From Byssothecium circinans (lineage: Eukaryota; Ascomycota; Dothideomycetes; Pleosporales; Massarinaceae), in the NCBI GenBank assembly GCA_010015675.1, contig ML977025.1:1-64000 (forward strand): a stretch of DNA of 64,000 nt, written 5' to 3'. Position numbers and translations under genes: made by a program. The notes under the pieces were generated by a model. That model saw only the letters and a program-made list of their open reading frames with translations, had not been told where the DNA came from and made no database searches. Positions 45,090 through 55,362 of this stretch are shown piece after piece. The first letter of the stretch is position 1, and each line of letters opens with the position of its first letter.

Positions 45090-46116
45090 CTACCCCTCCT
45101 TATTCAAGCCATCCATCCAATCTTCATTACCGCCTAGGTATCTGTATACAACTCTTGAATCCAGGTCCCGACACCGGGGGTCTTTGCTTGCAGCATCGTA
45201 CGTTGCCAGACCCACCTCTCCCAAGACATTCTGCGAGCCGACACGCTTTGCCATGTCCACAGCTAGCCCGAAGTCCTTCTTCATCAACTGTACCTTGAAG
45301 CCCTGCTTGTACCCTGCTGTTGATGGAGCTTCAGAATATACATGCGGCACTGGGCAGAAGCGATCTGCTATCGTATTCTGTGCTGTCCCTGCGGCATATA
45401 CTTTCGCCAATGTCCGCGGGTCCAAACCAGATCGCATTCCCATATCAAATGCCTCTGAGCATGCGATCGCGATGATACCCGACAGGTAGTTGTTCGATAG
45501 CTTCGCCGCAAGACCGAGCGAAGGACCACCGCAGGCGATGATCTGCTTTCCCATCATGCTCGCCAGATGCGTCAATGTCTTCAAATTCGGATCGGATTCT
45601 GAGCAGCCCAAAAAGAAAGCTATTGTGCCCTTGATCGCGCCCACTACGCCTCCACTGACTGGTGAGTCATAAAAGGATGCCGATGGGAAATTCTGCTGGA
45701 TGTGGTCTTTCACCGCCAGACTCGTTGCCGTATCTATCGTAGAGCAGTCGATGAGCAGTTTGTTCGATATGTCGGTGCTGCAGATGCCGCTTTCGGGATC
45801 AAGGAAGACCGAACGCACATGCGATCCTTCAGGGACCATTGTGATCACTGTTTCCTGTCGTCTCTCAGCTTTCTCTGTCATCTCGTATCTCGTAGTTACT
45901 CACCACTTGCCCGGCAACATCTCTGGCACTCTTTCCTTTGAAAACTCTATTTGGAAACTGTGTGCACATTTCATCTATCGCCTGCTCCACTACATCGAAA
46001 ACGAATATCCGCGACTCCGGTGACAGCTTGTTTGCTAGATGGACCAACATTGGCTTTCCCATGGCCCCAAGGCCAATGAACCCTAAGGTTTTGAACTGAG
46101 GCGACTCGTTCATCAC
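45090..46116 (-). CDS. NAD-binding beta-hydroxyacid dehydrogenase A
   Basis: Two exons (46116-45904, 45854-45090; 49-nt intron) give 325 residues; a second ATG follows at once, so the protein may start one residue later. The Rossmann motif GFIGLGAMGKPM is at residue 12. DSPVSGG (134-140) is the substrate-binding motif of 3-hydroxyisobutyrate/6-phosphogluconate-type dehydrogenases, and Lys189 in GLAAKLSNNYL is the catalytic lysine. The family oxidises short beta-hydroxyacids (3-hydroxyisobutyrate, tartronate semialdehyde and similar). It is divergent from lactonase B and is a paralogue of 49081. Confidence 0.88.
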
Positions 46117-46546
46117 GACGTGGAGGCTTGCGATGGGAATTATTTCGAAACGACTTTACACAATGAGATGTTATATCTTGTATCGTCGCCTTTCCAGAAG
46201 ATCCAGGGGTGCCAGATTCTTCGAAGATTCCCCAAGCTATCGCGCCCCACTACCTATTAGCGACCAGGACGGAGAGGGGTAATACTGGCAACACCCCGAG
46301 CCTCATCCGCTCTCTACCCCGAACAAGCGCGTTCAGGTCCGTGCTACCCACAGTACCTTCGATCAACTCCGGAAATTGAAGGATCAGTCAGCCTCGAGGG
46401 AAATCAGCAGCCTCCACAATGTTTATCGGAACGGCCTTATCGACCTCTCAACATCCGAGTCCATCCTTGCATCGTGTCTGACTAAAACCTAAACACGTCT
46501 CACGCGCAGTGTGTGACACTTTACCTCAAGTCTATCGAAAGTCCTC
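46117..46546. other. divergent promoter of dehydrogenase A and lactonase B
   Basis: No gene. Contains the shared CCCCG motifs listed separately. Confidence 0.5.
46292..46321. promoter_or_regulatory. CCCCG motifs in a divergent promoter
   Basis: CACCCCGAGC (46292-46301) and CTCTACCCCG (46312-46321), in the same order and almost the same wording as in the promoter at 39551-39582. Confidence 0.5.
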
Positions 46547-47588
46547 ATGTCTTCGTCTGTGTATACCAGACCTCCCAGACCTCCATCTCCATCTCTCAAG
46601 AGAGCAACTATCACTGTCCATGCTCTTTCAGCTGGTCATTTCACGCTCCCTGAGTACCAGTTCGTACACCCAGTTTCGTACGACGCACGAAAGACCGTAC
46701 CATCGCTTGCCTTCTTGATACAACACCACGACACACAGAATGGCACAACGACGCGGATAGTGTTCGACCTCGGCCTAAGAAGAGATATTACACGCTATGC
46801 GGCTCCAATCCAAAAGCACGTGGGGACACGGCAGCCTATGACAACGGATCCTGACGTAGTCAAGAGCCTAGCAAGAGGAGGCCTGACACCTGACGATATT
46901 GACTACGTTCTATACTCGCATGTAAGATGGCCACATATTGCCAATTTGGCGTTCTCTAATTCTATTGAAGGTGCATTGGGATCATATAGGCGAGCCTCGC
47001 GACTTCCCTTCTTCCATCTTCGTCGTCGGTAACGGAGCTCTTGGGTTACTTAACGGTACATCTGCTACCTCTCATGGCGGCCACTCATTCTTTGAGCATG
47101 ATCTTTTACCCGAGGGACGAACTGTCGAGCTTTCAGATCCTTCATCTTCAAATCAGCGACCCTCCAGCAGCCAACCAACCGGGAAGTTAGACTTTGACCA
47201 GCCATGGAAGGCTTTTCGAAACCTTCCCCAGACGCTGGATGTCTTCAACGACGGTTCACTTCTAATAGTGAATGCGCCTGGCCATCTAGCTGGTCACGTG
47301 AATATCCTAGCCCAAGTTTCTGAATCACACCAAGTCTACCTGGGGGGCGATTCATGCCACGACCGAAGATTGCTGACTGGGGAGAAGGAGATCGGTGAAT
47401 GGAACGACACTTCCGGGCATGTTTGCTGCATCCATGCGAATCGGAAGGAGGCCGAGGCGACAATAGACAGGATACGGCAGCTGGAAAAGGACGGGGTGGA
47501 AATGATCTTTGCGCATGATGTCGAATGGGAGAATCGACCTGCGAATAAAGCACGTTTCTTTGGAGCGGAGAGAAGCAGCAGTCTATGA
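46547..47588 (+). CDS. metallo-beta-lactamase-fold hydrolase B (lactonase-like)
   Basis: Two exons (46547-46921, 46971-47588) give 330 residues. The intron splits the metal motif SH|VHWDH after His125, with His127, Asp129 and His130 on the other side. GHLAGHVN, YLGGDSCHD and a late FAHDVEWEN supply the remaining ligands. The N-terminal 30 residues share ISALEGGH/VHALSAGH and LIQH with paralogue A, and the motif numbering is identical. Probably the same ring-opening chemistry as A, on an unknown lactone or lactam. The family also includes AHL lactonases. Confidence 0.85.
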
Positions 47589-48090
47589 ATTATTTGCGTT
47601 GCTCGTGTACATTTTACAGCACCAAACACATTCACCAATTCGTACTTTGCCTTCTTTCCCTCTTAGTCGGGTCATAACTCAAACCTAATCAGCTCACTCG
47701 CATACTCAGCACCTGCCCATTTCCTCGCACATTTCCTCGCGATCCTCAAAATTCCAAAACGCCGCGGTGTCCGCACTACTCCACGCCATCGTTGGAGAAT
47801 GTGGGGCATGTGTTCCGCGAACCGGGCATCGTCATCTTTCTCCAACACCACACCACATCAGCGTTTTCCTCTCCCGAACAACCATCAGGACGTTCGGAAC
47901 CACCGCCCAGCCTGCGCAATACCATCCACAACAGCCACAGCTTCCGCACGGCCCTCCCCATCACCTGTGTCCGCATCCGCCGTTGCAATATCCCCTTGCG
48001 CTGTCATTCGCTGGCGCTAGGCTTGATCGGGTCAGCTTCCATTTGTGCCCCTCAGCACCTACTTTACTTCTCTTGGAGAGGGTGACTATA
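47589..48090. other. upstream region of decarboxylase B
   Basis: The frame of the next gene is open upstream of 48091, but the added sequence is Pro/His-rich without family similarity, so it is treated as leader. Confidence 0.4.
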
Positions 48091-48984
48091 ATGGCTTCTT
48101 CTTCAGGATCCCCATTCATACGCCCTCCAGCTTATTCGATTCTTTCTACGCCACCCGATATGTCGCTCACGCCGCAACAGCAATCGCTCAAGGAGCGTTT
48201 TGATGCTCAGCTCGGCCCCGATGCATTTGATGAATCATGGTCGCGACTGTTGAAGCATAGTCCGGAGATGTTCTCTGCGAGTCTACGGTTGACGAGTGTG
48301 CCGAAGCGAAAAGGCCATCTATCTCCCAAGATCCAGAGTCTTGTATCCCTGTCTGTTGCGAGTGCGAGCACGCATCTGCATGTACCTAATATCCAACGAT
48401 ACACGAAGCAAGCTCTGGCGAACGGAGCAAGTAAACAGGAAATCGTGGAAGTTCTGTGTCTGACGTCGACACTTGGGATCCATGCTTGTAACATTGGGGT
48501 ACCGATTCTGTTCGAGGTGTTGAGAGAGGAAGGGAAGGAGTTGCCGAAAGGCATGGATGGGATGAGTAAGGAGCAGTGGGAATTGAGGGAAGATTTCGAG
48601 AAGAAGAGAGGGTACTGGCATGCGTTTTGGGAAGACTTTCTCAGGCTTAGTCCCGAGTTCTTTGGGGCGTATGTGGAGTTTTCGAGTGTGCCGTGGACGA
48701 ATGAGGGCGGTAATGGGGTGCTGGAGCCAAAGGTATGTTCACCCATTTGATGCTGTAAAAAGAGTCTAATAGCCCGACAGGTCAAGGAACTTATCTACTG
48801 CGCCTTTGACACGGCAGCTACACACCTCTACACGCCAGGGCTCAAACTACACATGAACAATGTGTTGAAATACGGCGGGACTGCAGAGGAAATCATGGAG
48901 GTCATGGAGTTGGCGACACTGCTGAGTATCAGCACGATGGATGTCAGTCTCCCAATCCTAGAGAAGGAGCTAGCAAACCAGTAA
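48091..48984 (+). CDS. two-domain carboxymuconolactone-decarboxylase-like protein B
   Basis: Two exons (48091-48732, 48781-48984; 48-nt intron) give 281 residues. Two CMD/AhpD-like repeats are visible: residues about 45-140 (SPEMFSASLRLTSVP, ASTHLHVPNIQRYTKQALANG, then EIVEVL) and about 185-278 (SPEFFGAYVEFSSVP, then AATHLYTPGLKLHMNNVLKYG, EEIMEVM). The repeats share phrasing and spacing, so the protein is an internal duplication. The CxxC of peroxidase-type AhpD proteins is absent. It may act as a decarboxylase or isomerase. No signal peptide. Confidence 0.83.
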
Positions 48985-49080
48985 ACAGACACCATCAACG
49001 CATCACACAAACCTTCCTAATCACACCCATCCCATTCCAACGCCATACAAAACAAAAATCTCATTTTCTCCACCGCAAAC

Positions 49081-50121
49081 CTACTTCCGCTCACTCTCAT
49101 TCAACCACTTATAAACAACCCTAGCATCCTTCCCCTTATACCTCTCATCGCCCATTGCCTCCCCAAACGCCTCCAAAGTCGGCCTATCCAGCACCGTCCT
49201 CGCCCCCACCATTTCCGCCAACTGACTCCCCATCCCCAACACCTTCGCACACAACTCAATCCGAAAGCCACCCTCATACCCCCTCGAACTCGGCACATTC
49301 TCCATCACCCCAGGCACCGGATTCGCCTTCGACGTAACCCAGCACTGGCCCCCCGACACGTTAATAACATCTGTAAGCAACTTGACATCCAACCCCATCT
49401 TCGCGCCGATATTCAGCGCCTCGGACGCCGCGAGCGATGTTATCGCAGAGAGGTAATTATTAATCACTTTAAACGCCGTCCCGGCACCTACATCGCCGCA
49501 GAGGAAAATCGCATCCTGCTTGCCCATGTGCGAGAGGTATCTCTTCGCGGTCGGGAAAGCGGCTTTGTCGTTCGTGCCCACCATGAAGGTTAACGTGGCG
49601 TCTTGCGCGCCCATCGGACCCCCGGACACCGGCGCGTCGATGAAGGTCAAGTTCGCGGATACACTTGATGCGGCTGTCGCTTTTGCGACGTCGAGGATCG
49701 TGGCGGTTTCTATGGTTCCGCATTCCATGATGATTTTCTTATTCTCCTCTTTCTTCTCTTTTCCCTGCAGGGCTTTCTCGGCGCCCGCGATGATGCCGCT
49801 TGTGCGGTTGAGGTAGACGTCTTTCACGGCGCTGGCGCCGGGGAGCATAGTTATTACCATGTCGGCGCGCTGGATGGCTTCGAAGCCGTTGGGGATGACT
49901 TCAACGGGACCGGAAGAGGTGGTTTCGGATTGGAATTGCGAGAGCGCGGAGGCATCGACGTCACAGACTAGGAGGGTGTGGGTTTCCGGGAGGGTTTTGC
50001 GGAGGTTGAGGGCCATGGGGTAGCCCATTACTCCTAGGCCTGGTGTGTTTTAGACGTTGATAGGAGAGGAGGGGAGCAGGGGCGTACCGACGAAGGCTAC
50101 GGTTTTGTTTGGTGAGGTCAT
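49081..50121 (-). CDS. NAD-binding beta-hydroxyacid dehydrogenase B
   Basis: Two exons (50121-50088, 50039-49081; 48-nt intron) give 330 residues. The first exon is 11 codons (MTSPNKTVAFV) and the intron falls just before the Gly-rich loop GLGVMG (12-17). DAPVSGG (146-152) and catalytic Lys202 in AGTAFKVINNYL complete the family signature. It belongs to the same family as 45090 but with a different intron position, so if they are duplicates the event was not recent. Confidence 0.88.
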
Positions 50122-50913
50122 TTCGGCGCTGAGGTGTGACGTCGTAGGTGTTTGGAGGTATTAATGGTCTTAAGGCTAAATTTCGATGGAGGTAGTTATG
50201 TTATTCGGTTTAAGGGTTTCGTTGCGGTTAACATTTGATACAGTACGAACTATTCAAGGGGAGGGTAATAATAGCACCTCGCAAACTTGGCCGGATGAGA
50301 AGCTACAATGGTATAGCTCCTACCTACGCGGGCGAACAACTTCACGCGATAACCTGCCCCGCATACAACAATTCCGAAAACCACCACCACGTTTCGGAAA
50401 GCATTGGAGAAAAGCAATCTAAATCCCTTCATGGTGTTGCATGCATGATGCAACCCCTCACTCTCTCCGTTCTCGTTTCCCCATCGCTATCCCTGCACGG
50501 TCTCCCCACCATCTTCCCCACAATCTCCGCATTTGGGGTCCAGCTCATGACCTCACCGCGCAGCATCCTTCTCCCTTTTGTCTCAGCTCCCGGGTGATCT
50601 TTGCCGAGCTGAAGAAACGGAATACTGGTTTTCTCTCAAGGCGAATGGGACGCAGCCGGGATGTTTTTATGGAGAGGGATCGCAACGGTGAAGGCGATTA
50701 TTGGCGCGGGCGCTAGACCCCAGATTTGATGAACATTATTCGGCGCTCTTGTCTGGGGAAAAGAAACGCGGCGCTCCGCGGGCTTACTGAGGCATGGCTC
50801 TTGGCATATTGACCCTTGGACTGGGTTGTGATTCCATCTCACCTCCAAGGCAGAAGTGTTTGTCTTTCGTCGTCGTTGCTTCTTGTCGCGCTTCCTCGAA
50901 GAATTGTCGATCT
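50122..50913. other. divergent promoter of dehydrogenase B and the MFS permease
   Basis: No supported gene. Overlapping short frames here have no recognisable content. Confidence 0.45.
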
Positions 50914-52651
50914 ATGATGACGGACTCAGACCAAACTGGCAAAGAGGCCTTTTCCCTTGCGGACGAGAAAGAGCAACCAGTAACGCGAGAATACCTCCAC
51001 CAAGATGAATCACCAGACACCATCGAAGCGAGACGCAAAGAAGCGAAGCTTGTTAAGAAACTGGACTGCTTCGTTGCGCCGGTCATGATGTTGCTTATGC
51101 TGATATCGTATCTTGACCGTGGTAATATTGGCTTCGCTGCTACTCAAGTATTACTTCCTTTTTTCATCCCAGAAATCGACACAGCAAAACACAAGTTACT
51201 GACTAGTGAAGGGCATGACGACGGATATCTCACTGAAAGGATCCGAACTCAATGTAAGACCTCCACCGCCATCCTACTGCCGAACACGCTCATAGTAATG
51301 ATCAAAGACCGCAGTATCCGTCTTCTACATATTCTACATTCTCGCTGAATTCCCAACCTCCATCCTCGTCAAGCGCCTCCAATTCAACCGCGTCATCCCC
51401 TTCATCACCTTCTGCTGGGGTCTAGTATGTCTATGCACAGGTTTCATTCAATCGTTCGGCGGCCTCGTCACCACGCGCATCTTCCTCGGTTTCTTCGAGG
51501 GCTGCCTCTTCCCTGCGATGACGCTGTTCTTGTGCAATTGGTACACGCGGGAAGAGCTTGGTGTAAGAGTGGCTTATCTATTCATCGCTAGCGCGCTAAG
51601 TACATCTTTTGGCGGACTCATTGCACTGGGAGTGTTATACATGGACGGTGTTCGCGGCTGGCCAGGTTGGAGATGGTCAGTACCCAAACTCACATGCCAT
51701 GCATATCCCAACCCATCAGCTGACCACTTCATAGGCTCTACGTACTCGAAGGCATCATCACCATAATATGGGCCTTCATCTGCATCTTCGTGGTCCCCAA
51801 AGACTACGAAACCGCCTACTTCCTCAACGAAGACGACAAAAAGATCATGCGAGTCCGCGCCGAACGCTCCGAAGCCTATTCCGGCGGCAGTGGCCACTAC
51901 AGCAAAGCCGACATCAAAGAAGCCGCCAAAGACATCAAGAGCTGGCTCCACGGCTGCATCCAAATCTGCGTCGTCACGATCCTCTACGGCTTCGGAACTT
52001 TCCTTCCCATAATCATTAGATACGGCTTCAAGTACTCGACGCAACAGAGTCAGTACCTCGTCATTCCCGTTGGGTAAGTCATCCTGCTCTTAAAGTCATG
52101 TTACATGTTCGAGAAGACATCGCTGATAGACACCGGCTTCAAGTCTCTGGGGCGCTATCGTCTACGCCATTGGCGCCTACCTAAGCGACCGTTACCAAAC
52201 CCGTTTCCTCCCCATGATCCTCGCCGCCCCCTTCGGCATCCTCGGCTACGCCATCCTCCTCGCGCCCGTCCGCCCAGCTATCTGGTACTTCGCCACCTAC
52301 CTCATCGCCACGGCGTGTTTCATCTGCACCGGCTCCAACATCACCTGGTTATCCGTCAACTGCGCGCCCGACGGCAAGCGCGCGGCTTCGCTGGGGATCT
52401 TGCTCACGCTGACGAATATCGGCGGCGTGGTGTCGGGGCAGATCTATCAGAGTAGAGATGCGCCGCGGTTTGTGCTCGGGCACGCGTGGAGTTTGGGGTG
52501 TTTGGTTTTTGCGTGGGTGGGGTGGTGGGGGGTCAGGGGGATTTATGGGCGGAGGGAGAGGGGGAAGAGGGAGGTGGTTAGGGAGGGGTATGTTAAGGAT
52601 GAGGGGAGGATGTTTACGGATCGGGAGCCGGGGTTTAGGTACCAGACTTGA
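50914..52651 (+). CDS. MFS transporter, anion:cation symporter (allantoate permease-like)
   Basis: Five exons join to 496 residues: 50914-51147, 51212-51253, 51308-51675, 51735-52073 and 52144-52651. Residues 55-75 read CFVAPVMMLLMLISYLDRGNIG, the first helix and signature of the Dal5/allantoate permease family (ACS). LNTAVSVFYIFYILAEFPTS follows, then FFEGCLFPAMTLFL, and the second half carries the usual six helices (GLWGAIVYAIGAYLSDRYQTRF). These permeases import organic anions such as allantoate, nicotinate or carboxylates. This fits a cluster that catabolises an organic acid. The N-terminus and C-terminus are cytosolic and charged. Confidence 0.88.
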
Positions 52652-53021
52652 GGATTGGAAGAGAGAGAGAAGACGCAGAGTTTTGTTTGAGCCGGTTGTA
52701 ATTGCGCAATTGGTTCTTCGGAAAGCTTTGATATGCACAATTTATGGGCATTGCAAAGCACATATACTATACTCTACTTGAACTGTACCTGACATTGAAA
52801 GAAAGACAGCATAAGCAGAGGGGTAGTGAGCCCAACTGACCGTCAGCCCAACGGATCGTGCAACACCAACTGACCGCGTAACACCAACAATCTCAACGAG
52901 ATTACAATCCATGCACTGACCGGCCCAGCCATTTGGACGCGACCAAGCCCAATGCTGGCGGGGTATTCATGGTTTTCTGAAACATGTTAGGCTAAACTGG
53001 GAAATGCAAAATGTTGACTTA

Positions 53022-53344
53022 CTACATAATGACGCAGTGAAGGCATTTTCCTTCCTTGTCCTTGTGGCCATTGTCCTGCTTCTTGTCCTTGTTGGGTGGG
53101 CGCGGCGGCTCAGCGCCGGTACGCTCGCGTGAGTCTTGCTACCAAAGAATCAGCAGCTGCTTTGAGAATTCCACTGCAAAATATATACATGCGCCTCAGT
53201 GTCGTCTTGGGTGTCGTTTGAGTCTGTTCATCTCGTGAGCTAGAAACATGCAGCAAGGGAGAAGGCAAGGTTTCAGCACAGAAGTTACATGTACATACTG
53301 GGGCGTGGAGGAGCCAGATAGATGGTGTTTTTGTTGCTAGACAT
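53022..53344 (-). CDS. predicted small prenylated protein ending in CaaX (CVIM)
   Basis: Two exons, 53344-53299 and 53134-53022, would give 52 residues. Exon 1 starts MSSNKNTIYLAPPRP, with donor GTATGT at 53298; the acceptor is AAG ending at 53135. The intron (164 nt) is long for this genome, so the first exon is the weakest part. The second exon is Pro/Arg-rich, then Lys/Asp-rich (residues 31-45), and ends Cys-Leu-His-Cys-Val-Ile-Met-stop. CVIM is a classic farnesylation box, Cys46 could be palmitoylated, and the basic stretch would aid membrane binding. Fungal lipopeptide pheromone precursors also end in CVxM but are usually shorter. An AACAAAG word (HMG-box core) lies at 53422-53428. No family is recognised. 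Confidence 0.45.
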
Positions 53345-53757
53345 AATGTACCGTTGCGTGGTTTCTAAGAGGAAGGGCCCGGGTCGCGCTGTTGGTATTG
53401 GAAAGCATTGATCTAATGGCTAACAAAGCCTTCGTGCCAGCTTCGACGCACGTACACTACATCCATTCGTTCTCTCCGTCAATTCAAGCCGCAGATGTAT
53501 AAACGTTTGCATTAGTGTTGAATTCTAAGTAACAACTCACTTTTCTTGTTAGACTTCAGCCTGACCCATTCACTTTTGCATAAGATATCTTAGACCTCTT
53601 TAAAAAATAAATTTGTCTTTCAATAAATCCTTAAAGCTATAATATATTGCTTTTACTACTAGACCTAGCCCTATAAGCTTCCTTTAAGTTTCTTTAGTTT
53701 AAAGTGGTCCTTATCCTTAACTTATTACTACACAGCTCCACCGAAAAGACAAGACTC
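53345..53757. other. spacer with start of AT-rich island
   Basis: No gene seen. AT-rich from about 53580. Confidence 0.4.
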
Positions 53758-54138
53758 ATGGTAACCTTCACTGCACCCACCATGCAGCAAGGGGCATTCA
53801 ATCAAGGTCTCGACCGCCTAGGCGAACGCGCCGCAACCCTACGTCTAGACATCGACCTTGCGATACTCGACATGAGCGGTAGCGGCTCAGCCGAGACCCT
53901 CCGTCTAGAGTACCACGAGCTCAACGACCTGCGGCAGGCTAAGCTTCGGAACTTCGAGATGCGGCATCAGTCGCTGACCTTGAACTCGTCGAGATGGGTG
54001 CACCGTGTCGATTCACTGGATCCCGGTGATGAGAGCAAGGCGCTGGTTATGAAGCTTGGGGAACAACTGGCGGGAATCTGGACGCGGTATAGTGAGTTAA
54101 CGGAGCCGGATCTTTTGCACGATCACCAACGCCTTTAA
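53758..54138 (+). CDS. small unknown helical protein in an AT-rich island
   Basis: 126 residues, rich in Leu, Arg, Glu and Asp, mostly helical (ERAATLRLDIDLAILDM, then YHELNDLRQAKLRNFEM). No signal peptide, membrane segment or known domain. The coding part has normal base content while both flanks are strongly AT-rich, which argues that it has been kept under selection or is a recent insertion. A later ATG at 53782 is also possible. Confidence 0.45.
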   Translation: MVTFTAPTMQQGAFNQGLDRLGERAATLRLDIDLAILDMSGSGSAETLRLEYHELNDLRQAKLRNFEMRHQSLTLNSSRWVHRVDSLDPGDESKALVMKLGEQLAGIWTRYSELTEPDLLHDHQRL

Positions 54139-55362
54139 ATGATGACGGATGATATACTTTATGGATTATCCTTCCCACGGCTTAAGATGTTAATCTGTTG
54201 ATCCCTATCGTCATCATAAATCACCAAGTTAACAGAGTTCTGCTTATTTATTTAATACTCGGTCGTTAATTATAATTAAGCAAATATAAATTGTTCCTTC
54301 TATTGGTATCTTAGGTATTCTCCCCATCCGATCAACCTTCTTCTGATTGCAGCTCGGAGCGTTCTCCATTTTGTACGCATTAGTATTGAATAGATATAAA
54401 GGCTAACTAGGCAAGAAACGTATCTCCAAAGGTTAAATATGTAAGCGCTAATCAAGGATTCTAATTCATTACATACTAGATATCTGGCTTGGTCATCACT
54501 CTCGGCAATATCGACACACTATATAGCTCCATATTATGAAGCCACTTCTTCACATATAATCCACTTATTATTCTCCGCTTTCAAGTGCTCCTCTGCTGTC
54601 TCACACTAGATATAGAGAAGATGTGCCCTTTAGCAATTAAAATACATATCAGTTTATTAAACTTCCTGTATTTTCACTATTTCTAAAATATTATTCTAGG
54701 ACTATAAAAGCCTATGCATCTATTCTATCATCATTCCTTAGTTACCATACCGCGCTTTAAGATAAATAGTTTTGGTAATCCTATTAGTGTCTTTAAACTG
54801 CAACTAAGCTCTGCGAAACTTTTATTTAAGTACCTTTAACCCCTAAACATATCCTTGAACTCTGCTAAAATTGCAACAGTCTCTTCACCTACTCTAGGTT
54901 GCGCGCTACGGTAGACTTTTCCAACTCTTAGAAGTTGGAATGGATGAGAGCAACAACGTATTAGTAGAAGGGGTTGCCATAAGCGGAGCCTGTGGTCTTC
55001 TGGCAGAAAACCCTCGCTAAAAAAATTTTAAGCCCAGAGTTCTTCCGTCTATAATCCAACTATTCGTAAACTCCTAGCCCTCATTGAATTCATCATTATT
55101 ACTCTAGCATCTATCCTGAGGGTTCCTCCCCTTATAGGAGTGGTCAAAATTATTCTCAATATATACAACGTCATTACCAAATGCTTGTATATATGTATAT
55201 AGTCTTCTCTAATAGTTCCAGCCCGATCACTTCATCAGTCAGTTTTCTCCTCCTCACTCAGAGAATCCTTTTAACACGTGAAGTGAGGTGTATGAAGGAG
55301 CCAAGATATTACTACTAACAACACCTTGTTTTCTGCTAAGCAGGTTGGATGTACCGCATACC
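54139..55362. other. AT-rich, RIP-like island
   Basis: Long AT-rich sequence with TpA-rich wording and many stops in all frames. Typical of transposable-element remains mutated by repeat-induced point mutation. Contains the repeat copy at 54403. Confidence 0.6.
54403..54513. repeat. decayed dispersed repeat, copy 1
   Basis: About 110 bp aligns with 63840-63950. It shares CTA(A/G)CTAGG, AGAAACGTATCT, an exact 17-mer ATTACATACTAGATAT-type word and TTGGTCATCACTCT versus TTAGTCGTCACTCT. Most differences are C/T or G/A transitions. Confidence 0.65.
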
